Below, piece by piece: positions 19,469-26,699 of a stretch of DNA of 64,000 nt. The position numbers and the translations under genes are program-made. Origin of the DNA: an uncultured Prevotellaceae bacterium (GTDB lineage: Bacteria; Bacteroidota; Bacteroidia; Bacteroidales; Bacteroidaceae); contig CACWNV010000016.1 in assembly GCA_902762325.1 (NCBI GenBank), positions 1 through 64,000 on the forward strand, in the 5' to 3' direction. The notes beneath the pieces are model-generated. The model was not told where the DNA came from, did no database searches, and saw only the letters and a list, made by a program, of their open reading frames with translations. How positions within the stretch are numbered: the first letter of the stretch is position 1; each line of letters opens with the position of its first letter.

Positions 19469-21928
19469 TTATTTTTTAAGTACTTTCTTTGTCTGGCAGC
19501 CTTCACGGATGATGTAAATACCTTGCGGCAGACTCTCAAACGTCTCACCCTTTATCTGCATTCCAGAAACTGTATATATTCTTGCGTTATTCTCTGTTTG
19601 TACGGGGACGGTGCTGACACCAGCCGGATCGGTGACAATCACGCGGACGATCTCATAGGCATTCGCATTGACAACGGTATTGCCTGTTCCGCGAATCAGG
19701 AACTCGTAGGTGCCTTCCTGGTCGGGCTTACCTGTGATGGTGATGGTCTTCGACGCAAAACTGGAAGAGAACTTGAAACAGGGATCCAGTCCCTTCACTC
19801 TGCCAGAGGGAGTGAACGTGGAATCGACACTCGCCACCGTGCAATACTTATAGGCAATGGTGATGGGGACGATGCTGTCTCCCAAAGCCACGCGCTGCTC
19901 CTTCGGTGAATCTCCCACCATTGTGAAACGGGTCTTGAAGCGGTCGGGCAGATAATAGCCCAGATGGGGCGGCTGATTGTATGCCACATTCTGCCAGGCT
20001 ACTCCCATACGATAGACATGATCGTGCATGAGCGTTGGCACCCGATAGTTGGTAGGCTCTGCCGAAGAGAAGATGTTGAGCGTCGCACTGTTGCTGGAAT
20101 CCCAGAGAATCAGTTCTTCACGCCAGTCACCGAAGATGTCTGCCTGCAGGTTCGGAGTCTTCTTCGTGCTGTTGCAAGTGCTCGAACTGCCATAGCCATA
20201 AGGATTCTTGCCACGGATGTAGAGACGGGTGGTACCATTACCATTCCACTTGTCTATCTGATTACCGTCCAGCAGTTCATCTTGTAAGTCGCCATCCCAA
20301 TAGATGCGGAAGTTCATGGAGGTGCTCTTGTCGGAAATCACCTGACCTGTCACGGCACTACGCTGGTTGCGGTCGTCACTGGAACTGAAGAATGCCCCAC
20401 GATGACTGTCTGACAACTGGGCAGCAATGCCACGTCCGTTGTCCATGCCTGAGTTACCGCCTTTGAAGATGATCTCTCCCGTCCCTGCATCATGCAGATC
20501 CCATGAGTAGGTTCCCTTGTCTTCATGAACGTCAAAAAGCTCCAGGCCGGGGCGGTCGGGATCAAAGTCACCCAGATGGATTGCGTCTCCATGACCGAAT
20601 CCTACAGCATAGAGCAGCAGACCATCGTCATCCAGCGCAGCTGAACCCCAGATGATTTCGTCTTTGCCGTCACCATCTACATCGGCAATGCTGAGGTTGT
20701 GGTTACCATTGGCAAACATGGTGTTGCGTCCCTCTCCGGCTGTACTGGTACGGGCTACGTATGATTTCTTCTCAGCACTGGTAGCTCCATAGCGAGTATA
20801 AGAGTTCTTTGCCGTGGAAGCATGCAGCCAACGCTGCTTGATTTCCTTTCCATCGAAGTCAACAGCCCAGATAAAGGCATAGCCATAGTAGCCGCGGCTG
20901 AAGATACCACTGGGATTATGGTCGGGTCCGTCGAGATAGGCAACGGCTGCCAGAAAACGCTCACCGCGGTTGCCATACGACCCTTTATCGTTCTTTCCGT
21001 CGGGAGTTCCCCAGTTGAACGAACCGTCGGCTTCACCGCCGTAGCCCTGGTTGCGGTTAGGATTATAGAAGACGGTATGGATTGCCTTACCAGTCTCTCC
21101 ATTGAAGACCGTGAGGTACTCCTGTCCACCGGTCACACGACCGTCGCTATTCCTCCAGTCCTTGGTGTTGCTGGCAGACTTTATCTCACTCTCTGTAGCA
21201 GCCTGATTGACATATACCCCTGCTCCGTCCTTACTTCCGGGAGCCGTCTTACACATCAGCTCTGCCTTGCCGTCGCCGTCAAAGTCATAGACCATGAACT
21301 GCGTATAATGGGCACCGGCACGGATATTCACGCCTAAGTCGATGCGCCATAGCTTCGTCCCGTCGAGTTTGTAGCAGTCGAGATAGACGTTTCCTGTGAG
21401 TCCTCCCTGAGAATTATCCTTGGAATTGGAAGGATCCCATTTGACAATAATCTCATACTCTCCGTCTCCATCGACATCACCGACAGAACAGTCATTGGGG
21501 GAATAGCTGTATCCACCATCGCTGTTGGTGCCATTGGCAGGACGGTCGAGAGGCAGTTGCATGTAGACATCGGTCCAGGGAGTGACCTCTGCTGTGGTGT
21601 CAACGGGTACGCCGTTCACTTTTGTCACGACCTGATACTTGTTCGTCGTCTTTCCTGCCGCATCCGTATAACTTGTGGCATCGCTTATATTTGAACGAAT
21701 CACCTTTCCGTCACGCAGGATGTCAAAGGTGGTGGCATCTTCGTCGTCGGTTCCGAGGAAACGCCAACTAACAAACTGACCTGATGCACTTCCAGGGACA
21801 ACGACCAGACCTCGAGACAGATGCTCCATCTGTGAGACAGGCGTAACCTGAGCCGAGGCTGTCAGCCCACAAAATAATATTCCCGCAAAAGCAATGGCTT
21901 TTTTGTGAAAAGAATGATTCACTCTCAT
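19469..21928 (-). CDS. Rhamnogalacturonan lyase, polysaccharide lyase family 11
   Basis: Signal peptide residues 1-26 (LTASAQ). The mature protein starts 'MEHLSRGLVVVPGSASGQFVSWR', the typical N-terminus of PL11 rhamnogalacturonan endolyases (YesW/YesX of Bacillus). It continues with an Ig-like strand region and an eight-bladed propeller containing repeated D-x-D-G-D-G calcium-binding motifs ('VGDVDGDGEYE', 'VYDFDGDGKAE', 'IADVDGDGKDE'). The C-terminus has an extra Ig-like domain and a T9SS-type tail ('IYTVSGMQIKG...QGIYIIREGCQTKKVLKK'). The enzyme cleaves the alternating rhamnose-galacturonate backbone of pectin. A -7-like TACCTTTG lies just upstream on the minus strand (21961-21954). Confidence 0.92.
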   Translation of the reverse strand: MRVNHSFHKKAIAFAGILFCGLTASAQVTPVSQMEHLSRGLVVVPGSASGQFVSWRFLGTDDEDATTFDILRDGKVIRSNISDATSYTDAAGKTTNKYQVVTKVNGVPVDTTAEVTPWTDVYMQLPLDRPANGTNSDGGYSYSPNDCSVGDVDGDGEYEIIVKWDPSNSKDNSQGGLTGNVYLDCYKLDGTKLWRIDLGVNIRAGAHYTQFMVYDFDGDGKAELMCKTAPGSKDGAGVYVNQAATESEIKSASNTKDWRNSDGRVTGGQEYLTVFNGETGKAIHTVFYNPNRNQGYGGEADGSFNWGTPDGKNDKGSYGNRGERFLAAVAYLDGPDHNPSGIFSRGYYGYAFIWAVDFDGKEIKQRWLHASTAKNSYTRYGATSAEKKSYVARTSTAGEGRNTMFANGNHNLSIADVDGDGKDEIIWGSAALDDDGLLLYAVGFGHGDAIHLGDFDPDRPGLELFDVHEDKGTYSWDLHDAGTGEIIFKGGNSGMDNGRGIAAQLSDSHRGAFFSSSDDRNQRSAVTGQVISDKSTSMNFRIYWDGDLQDELLDGNQIDKWNGNGTTRLYIRGKNPYGYGSSSTCNSTKKTPNLQADIFGDWREELILWDSSNSATLNIFSSAEPTNYRVPTLMHDHVYRMGVAWQNVAYNQPPHLGYYLPDRFKTRFTMVGDSPKEQRVALGDSIVPITIAYKYCTVASVDSTFTPSGRVKGLDPCFKFSSSFASKTITITGKPDQEGTYEFLIRGTGNTVVNANAYEIVRVIVTDPAGVSTVPVQTENNARIYTVSGMQIKGETFESLPQGIYIIREGCQTKKVLKK

Positions 21929-22000
21929 AAAACTATAATCTGATTATCCGCTGCAAAGGTACGCTATTTTTTTGATATATGGAAATTTAGCTGTGAAACA

Positions 22001-22032
22001 TTTGGGCTTTTCAATACAAAATGATACTTTTG
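22001..22032 (+). promoter_or_regulatory. Promoter of the LOG-family gene
   Basis: TTTG at 22001-22004, a 20-base spacer and TACTTTTG at 22025-22032. Only four bases separate the -7 box from the ATG at 22037, so the mRNA is predicted to be leaderless or nearly so. Confidence 0.75.
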
Positions 22033-22036
22033 CAGT

Positions 22037-22564
22037 ATGAAAATCGGTATTTTCTGCTCAGCCAACAAAAATATAGAGCCATTGTACTTTGAAAAGACCC
22101 GTGAGCTCGGGCAATGGATTGCACAAAACGGGCACACCATCGTCTTTGGAGGATGCAACCTGGGACTGATGGAATGTATTGCTGAATCTGTCCATCAGGC
22201 GGGGGGACTGACCATCGGTGTCGTACCGTCCATCATCGAGAAGAACGGACGTCTTTCCGACCATGTCGATATCCACATCCCCTGTGATAACCTGAGTGAC
22301 CGCAAGGACTTGTTCCTCTGTCAAAGCGACGTGCTTGTTGCTCTGCCCGGAGGCATCGGAACGCTTGACGAAATCTTTACGGTGGCTGCCTCGGCTACCA
22401 TCGGCTATCACAACAAAAAGGTGATTCTTTATAACATCAACGGTTTCTGGAACTCCATGATTGCCATGCTCGACGATATGGAGCGGCGCGGAATGATTCG
22501 TGGACAATGGCTCGACTATATCCAAGTAGCCGATTCCCTGGAAATGCTCACCGCACTTCTCTGA
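22037..22564 (+). CDS. LOG family protein (TIGR00730 type)
   Basis: A 175-residue Rossmann-fold protein of the LOG / 'lysine decarboxylase-like' family. It has the signature 'LPGGIGTLDEIF' (P-G-G-x-G-T-x-x-E), the N-terminal 'IGIFCSANKNI', and 'VFGGCNLGLMECIAESV'. Characterised members are nucleoside 5'-monophosphate phosphoribohydrolases, some of which release cytokinins from riboside monophosphates. In gut bacteria the physiological substrate is probably an ordinary or damaged nucleotide, which is inference. It is preceded by its own promoter and followed by a 777-base non-coding stretch rich in repeats. Confidence 0.9.
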   Translation: MKIGIFCSANKNIEPLYFEKTRELGQWIAQNGHTIVFGGCNLGLMECIAESVHQAGGLTIGVVPSIIEKNGRLSDHVDIHIPCDNLSDRKDLFLCQSDVLVALPGGIGTLDEIFTVAASATIGYHNKKVILYNINGFWNSMIAMLDDMERRGMIRGQWLDYIQVADSLEMLTALL

Positions 22565-22634
22565 TTTTATGTTTGTGTCGTAATGGAAGAAATGGCATAA
22601 ACATTGATTGCATAGCGTGTTTGCAACGGAAGTA

Positions 22635-22825
22635 ATGCCGTAGGCATTAGACAAAGGTAGCCAGCCATACAGCTGTCCCCCTGGGGACTGCGAAATGGCT
22701 GGTAAGGTATAGCCCCCCAATAATATAGCCTGCCCTTGGGTAGGCGACATGGTCAGTTCTTGTCCCTTGCATAGCAGCAAGGTTGTATGTATGGCTGGCT
22801 ACCTTTGTCCGATGCCTAACGGCAT
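22635..22825. repeat. Long inverted-repeat element (MITE- or REP-like), about 190 bp
   Basis: Arms of ~36 bases at 22635-22670 and 22789-22825 are nearly perfect inverted repeats; 21 central bases (gtatggctggctacctttg plus tc) are identical, and the outer ends differ at two or three positions. Each arm ends in its own small hairpin (atgcc-gta-ggcat; gatgcc-taac-ggcatc). The ~118 bases between hold further hairpins (gtccccctggggac; ccttgc-atagca-gcaagg). There is no ORF. Terminal hairpins on inverted arms are reminiscent of MITEs or of REP elements mobilised by IS200-like enzymes; no transposase is present here. Confidence 0.7.
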
Positions 22826-22839
22826 CAATTATTAACAGA

Positions 22840-23165
22840 TTTGTCAAAGAATATTCGAATTTTGACCCCAAAAAATGGGGGGTGCTGACAACGAAAGAGT
22901 CTTTCGGTCGAAAAAACGCCATTTTTTGATGTTTTTCGTAAAGCGTTGAATGACAAATGGTTACACGGATTCTAATTTGTAAACGACCGGTTTACAATAA
23001 TTGAATTTGCGAGAGCTTAGGTTTCGTCGTGCGAAAGGTAAGGTTTCACTGCGTGAAAGCTTATGTTTGAGGCGATGAAACATAACCTTTGGCGAATCAA
23101 CTTTTACACTTTTTAACCTCTATTTCACCACTTTTCCCCGACAAGTTTTTGTCAATATATTTGAT
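22840..23165 (+). repeat. Hairpin-rich non-coding repeat, copy A
   Basis: About 325 bases without an ORF that are homologous to 61663-61973 read on the minus strand. Shared blocks in order: tttgtcaa...attcgaatttt; a C/G-rich hairpin; ggtcgaaaaaacgcc followed by attttttg; tttttcgtaaag; tggttac; gtaaac-(5)-gtttacaa; ggtttcg...gcgaaa hairpins; cttttaca...tttaac; and cacttttccccgacaagttt followed by ttgtcaa. Copy A carries three successive 'rttt-loop-aaay' hairpins where copy B has one. It starts directly after the long inverted-repeat element and ends ~33 bases before a promoter. Confidence 0.8.
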
Positions 23166-23197
23166 GGTGTTTATTTTTTGTATTTTCAGCTTCAAAA

Positions 23198-23229
23198 TTT
23201 GGTAAATACAATCAAAATGATTATATTTG
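23198..23229 (+). promoter_or_regulatory. Promoter of the 83-residue-repeat protein gene
   Basis: TTTG at 23198-23201, a 20-base spacer and TATATTTG at 23222-23229. The transcript would have a ~105-base leader containing a small hairpin (ggcag / ctgcc, ~23265-23290) before the ATG at 23342. Confidence 0.75.
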
Positions 23230-23341
23230 CTGAGTATTTAATATCGGAAAGATACAACAGTCGTATGGCAGGTCAATGGGTTCTGCCAGCTGTTATTGAC
23301 TGAAAGTATTTACAGAACCCAAAACAAAAACTATAACTATT

Positions 23342-24409
23342 ATGGAAAAACAACAAAAGGAAGACTATGGGAAACCTCTTAGCTCCACCTTTGAGTCATT
23401 AATTAAGGAAGTTGAGACTGGCCCCTTTTATCCAGGACCGCCAAGAATGAGTGCCAAAAAAGAGCCACTGAGCCAGAAAGAAATCGCTCTTATAGACGAC
23501 TTTAGAGAACAGGTTTATAATAATGGTATTTTGTCTCAGAAAGAGATAGACGAAATACTTGAAAAGCACGGCCTACGTGCCGACAGACCAATAACCCAAG
23601 AAGAAATCGACTATATTATCGACAAGTTGCAACCCTTAGTAATCAACTGGGAGAAATTAAACAGAGACATTAACTATTTTCTTAAAGGGCTGAAGAAAGG
23701 TGCTTTCACTAGGACGAAAAACCTTGAGTATTTCGAGCTTATCAACCACTTTAGAGTACGGATATATAGAGGTGAAATCCTGTCTCAGGAAGAGATAGAC
23801 GCTATACTTGCAGAGCACGGCCTACGTGCAGACAGACCAATAACCCAAGAAGAAATCGACAATATTATCGACAAGTTGCAACCTTTCTCGGCCTGCTGGC
23901 AGGATTTAAACGATGCCATTGACGCTTATCTTGAAAGTCAGAAGAAGGGTTTTACCAATGACGCAAACTACTCAGATTATTTCGGACTTATCGACGACTT
24001 TAGAGCACGGATCTATAGAGGTAAAAAACTGACTCAGGAAGAGATAGACAAAATACTTGAGGAACACGGTCTGCGTATCAACAAGCCAATAACCCAAGAG
24101 GAAATCGACGTAATCATTAATAAATTGCAACCTTATGAAATCTCCTGGGAGAAACTAAACCAAGCCATTGACGATTATTTAAATAAAAAGAAGAGGAGTG
24201 TAATCACTCGCGTGAACAATTCTGAGTATTTCGGACTTATCGACCACATATTGTCCCGGGTCGTTGACGGCGGATGTATACCACCAAATGGACTCGAGAA
24301 AGAACTTGAAAAACAAGGAATCAAGCCCTCTGGAAAGCGAGATGCGGGATTTGAAAAAGCAATGCAAGATATTGAAAAGGCAAGAGAATGGCTAAAAGAC
24401 TGTAAATAA
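23342..24409 (+). CDS. Orphan protein of tandem 83-residue repeats, function unknown
   Basis: I do not recognise a family. The 355 residues have no signal peptide or membrane segment and are rich in Glu, Asp, Lys, Ile and Leu, suggesting an all-helical cytoplasmic protein. After a ~41-residue N-terminal region come three full repeats with an exact 83-residue period (anchor residues F54, F137, F220, then I303 in a degenerate fourth unit). The repeat pattern is 'LIxxFRxRIYRGxxLSQEEIDxIL', 'EHGLRADRPITQEEIDxIIDKLQP', 'W..LN.AI..YL...KK'. The two helix pairs 'LSQEEID.IL' and 'ITQEEID.II' look like a duplication inside each unit. Base composition is visibly more A/T-rich than flanking genes. It sits alone between repeats and a terminator. 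Confidence 0.8.
   Translation: MEKQQKEDYGKPLSSTFESLIKEVETGPFYPGPPRMSAKKEPLSQKEIALIDDFREQVYNNGILSQKEIDEILEKHGLRADRPITQEEIDYIIDKLQPLVINWEKLNRDINYFLKGLKKGAFTRTKNLEYFELINHFRVRIYRGEILSQEEIDAILAEHGLRADRPITQEEIDNIIDKLQPFSACWQDLNDAIDAYLESQKKGFTNDANYSDYFGLIDDFRARIYRGKKLTQEEIDKILEEHGLRINKPITQEEIDVIINKLQPYEISWEKLNQAIDDYLNKKKRSVITRVNNSEYFGLIDHILSRVVDGGCIPPNGLEKELEKQGIKPSGKRDAGFEKAMQDIEKAREWLKDCK
23465..24406 (+). repeat. Tandem 249-bp coding repeat (three full units and a diverged fourth)
   Basis: Units at about 23465-23713, 23714-23962, 23963-24211 and a diverged 24212-24406. Parts of units 1 and 2 differ at only a few bases (for example the block around cacggcctacgtgc and ccaataacccaagaagaaat), so the first duplication looks recent. 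The fourth unit keeps only 'YFGLIDHILSRVVDGG' and an 'LEKELEKQGI' remnant. Confidence 0.85.
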
Positions 24410-24425
24410 AGGCGTGTCTATAAAT

Positions 24426-24470
24426 GAAAAGAACCCCCAGAAGTTTTCGTCTGACTTCTGGGGGTCTTTT
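24426..24470. terminator. Bidirectional terminator
   Basis: A 12-bp stem (acccccagaagt at 24433-24444, acttctgggggt at 24454-24465) with a 9-base loop is flanked by aaaag and cttttc. It sits between the convergent repeat-protein and flavodiiron genes. Confidence 0.9.
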
Positions 24471-24475
24471 CATGC

Positions 24476-25693
24476 TTACGCTTCCTTCAACCGCTCAGCC
24501 ATAGCGCGTCCCAAAGCCTCGCACTGGGCTTTGGTATCGGCGGTAAGCGCCTGTTTCATGTCGACCGGAGAGCCTACTGCCTCGAAGTGCAGGCGTTCAT
24601 CGTTCCAACGCTGAATCTCTGCCACTGCCTTGCTTGCCCATCCATGAGACCCGAACCAGCCAAGGAGGTGATTTCCCTTGATGTCCTTTCCTGCTATCTC
24701 ACTGAGCAGCACATCCATCTCATGATACAGACCGGTGTTATAGGTCGGTGCGCCGACAATCAGTCCACGATAGCGGAAGATGTCGCGAATGATATAGGAA
24801 TGATGAGTCTTCGAGACATTGTACATCACAATGTTCTTCACACCAGCCTCACTGGCAGCACGGGCGATGTGCTCCGCCATGCGCTCGGTGTTGCCATACA
24901 TCGTTCCATAGCAGATGACAAGTCCCGGCTCGGTCTCGTAACGGCTCAGACGGTCGTATATTCCCACCACCTTATCTATATAAGCATGCCAGACAGGACC
25001 GTGGGTGGAACAGACGTAGTCGAGTTTCACGCCAGCCAGCTTCTTCAGTGCATTCTGTACAGGAGTGCCATACTTGCCGACAATGTTTGAATAATAGCGC
25101 ACCATCTCCAGCCAGAACGTGTCACAATTGATGTCGGCATCGATGATACCCCCATTGAGAGCGCCAAAGCAGCCAAAAGCATCACCCGAGAAAAGAACGG
25201 TATCCTTTGCACCTTCCACTCCTTCAGTAGGAGCGCAAAGCGTCACCATCGTTTCCGGCCAGTGGACCATCGGGGTCAGCACGAAGTTCAGGGTATAACT
25301 GCCCAGCGCAAGTGTCTCGCCGTTCTTCACTTCCACATCATCCTCCGAAGCAACGCCGTAGAAGCCCTGCATCATTCCGAATGTCTTCTTATTTCCGATG
25401 ACACGAATCTCGGGATAATACTTCTTAATCAGTGCAATACTTCCACTGTGGTCGGGTTCCATGTGATTCACCACGAGATAGTCGATGGGACGGTCGCCCA
25501 GCACCTCGCGGATATTCTCAAGATACTGCGTGAAGAAGTCAACCTCCACAGTATCTATCAGACACACCTTCTCATCATCAATGAGGTAAGAGTTATATGA
25601 CACACCATTAGGCAACGGCCAGAGACCTTCAAAGAGACTCTTGTTGCGGTCGTTCACGCCTACATAAAAGATCTTATTTGTTATTGCTTTCAT
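24476..25693 (-). CDS. Flavodiiron protein (FprA family A-type flavoprotein)
   Basis: 405 residues: an N-terminal metallo-beta-lactamase-like diiron domain with H77-M-E79-P-D81-H82 ('NHMEPDHSG') and further ligands in 'MVHWPETM' and 'FSGDAFG' plus 'STHGPVWH'. A C-terminal flavodoxin domain from ~255 follows ('VICYGTMYGNTERMAEHIA' binds FMN; 'GAPTYNTGLYHEM'). Such proteins reduce O2 to water or NO to N2O in the cytoplasm of anaerobes and protect against oxygen or nitrosative stress. There is no rubredoxin domain in this protein, so an external donor is needed. It starts 2 bases behind the upstream kinase gene, indicating a two-gene operon. Confidence 0.95.
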   Translation of the reverse strand: MKAITNKIFYVGVNDRNKSLFEGLWPLPNGVSYNSYLIDDEKVCLIDTVEVDFFTQYLENIREVLGDRPIDYLVVNHMEPDHSGSIALIKKYYPEIRVIGNKKTFGMMQGFYGVASEDDVEVKNGETLALGSYTLNFVLTPMVHWPETMVTLCAPTEGVEGAKDTVLFSGDAFGCFGALNGGIIDADINCDTFWLEMVRYYSNIVGKYGTPVQNALKKLAGVKLDYVCSTHGPVWHAYIDKVVGIYDRLSRYETEPGLVICYGTMYGNTERMAEHIARAASEAGVKNIVMYNVSKTHHSYIIRDIFRYRGLIVGAPTYNTGLYHEMDVLLSEIAGKDIKGNHLLGWFGSHGWASKAVAEIQRWNDERLHFEAVGSPVDMKQALTADTKAQCEALGRAMAERLKEA

Positions 25694-25695
25694 CT

Positions 25696-26622
25696 TTATC
25701 TGATTTTATTACCAAATTCTACACTAACATAATTGTAAAGGCTCTTGCACACCTCGTTGGAGAACATCTGCGCACATCCCATCACATTGTCCCACTGCTC
25801 TTCAGTCAGTCCCTCTTCAATGTGCCTGCGCGTGATGCCATACTTCAGCAAGCCGAAGATGAAGCCGGCATTGAAGTTGTCTCCTGCGCCGATTGTGCTC
25901 ACCGTCTCGGTCTTTGTCACCGGATAAGTCTTCTGGAAGCCATTCTCAGCTCTCAAGGTCACGGGATGCTCCCCATTGGTATAAATAAACTTCTTGCAGT
26001 AGAACGAGATCTCCGCATTGTAAATCTTTGTCGGATCGGTCATTCCATAAAGCACCTCGAAATCCTCACTGCTACCCCTGACAATGTCGGCATACTCCAG
26101 GTTCTCAAGCAGGTTGGGCGTGATGCGCATGACTTCATTCCGATGAGACGAACGGAAATTCACATCGTAATAGATAATCGCCCCATGATTGCGGGCATTG
26201 TCGAGCAGTCCCATCACTTGCGGACGGATGACTGGATTGACGGCATAAAAGGAGCCGAACAAGACGATGTCGTCGGGCTGTATATCGGGGAAGACGAAGT
26301 CAAGCTGGTCGTGCGGATGGTCTTTATAGAAAAGGTACTCAGCATCGTTCCGGTCGTTCAGGAAAGCCAGTGAGATGGGTGACTTCGAGTCGGGGAAACG
26401 GTTCACATTATCAGCGTTCACGCCATTGTCTTTCAAGAAGCGGACAATCTGCTCTCCCACCCTGTCGTTGCCCGTTTCACCGATGAATGTTGTCGGTACG
26501 CCACAACGTCCAAGGGAAATCATGCTGTTGAAAGACGAGCCGCCAGGGTAGGCCCCTATGGGCTGGTCGTGCTTGAAGATGATATCCAATACCGTCTCTC
26601 CTATTCCAATCACTTTACGCAT
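25696..26622 (-). CDS. PfkB family carbohydrate kinase (fructokinase-like)
   Basis: 308-residue ribokinase-fold kinase. N-terminal 'GETVLDIIF' and 'YPGGSSFNSMISLGRCG' form the sugar-binding glycine pair region. The C-terminal PfkB signature 'VSTIGAGDNFNAGFIFGLL' contains the catalytic base D248 in G245-A-G-D. The family phosphorylates fructose, ribose, 2-keto-3-deoxygluconate, nucleosides and other compounds; the sequence looks fructokinase-like, but I cannot prove the substrate. It is first gene of an operon with the flavodiiron gene. A TACCTTTG -7-like box is on the minus strand at 26649-26642, without a clear -33 box. Confidence 0.88.
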   Translation of the reverse strand: MRKVIGIGETVLDIIFKHDQPIGAYPGGSSFNSMISLGRCGVPTTFIGETGNDRVGEQIVRFLKDNGVNADNVNRFPDSKSPISLAFLNDRNDAEYLFYKDHPHDQLDFVFPDIQPDDIVLFGSFYAVNPVIRPQVMGLLDNARNHGAIIYYDVNFRSSHRNEVMRITPNLLENLEYADIVRGSSEDFEVLYGMTDPTKIYNAEISFYCKKFIYTNGEHPVTLRAENGFQKTYPVTKTETVSTIGAGDNFNAGFIFGLLKYGITRRHIEEGLTEEQWDNVMGCAQMFSNEVCKSLYNYVSVEFGNKIR

Positions 26623-26681
26623 ATCTGTCTCGGTTTTTGTGCAAAGGTAAGAAAAAAAAAGTATATACTAAAAAAAATACG

Positions 26682-26689
26682 TATCTTTG
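26682..26689 (+). promoter_or_regulatory. Putative -7 box of the M16 peptidase gene
   Basis: TATCTTTG lies 10 bases before the ATG at 26700, predicting a very short leader. No TTTG is seen at the expected -33 spacing, so the call is tentative. Its presence argues against starting the protein at 26637. Confidence 0.5.
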
Positions 26690-26699
26690 CACCAAGAAA

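Noticed and set aside
22840-23165. The hairpin-rich repeat as an origin of replication or a known riboswitch
   Set aside because: No DnaA-box cluster or dnaA/dnaN neighbours are seen, two copies exist, and it does not match any riboswitch consensus I recognise.
23465-24211. The regularly spaced repeats as a CRISPR array
   Set aside because: The repeat period is 249 bp, lies within one open frame, and most of the unit is conserved; there are no short repeats with unrelated spacers and no cas genes.
26637-26699. Longer N-terminus for the M16 peptidase
   Set aside because: The extra residues are a Lys-rich run over an A-rich promoter region containing TATCTTTG; ATG 26700 begins the conserved domain.
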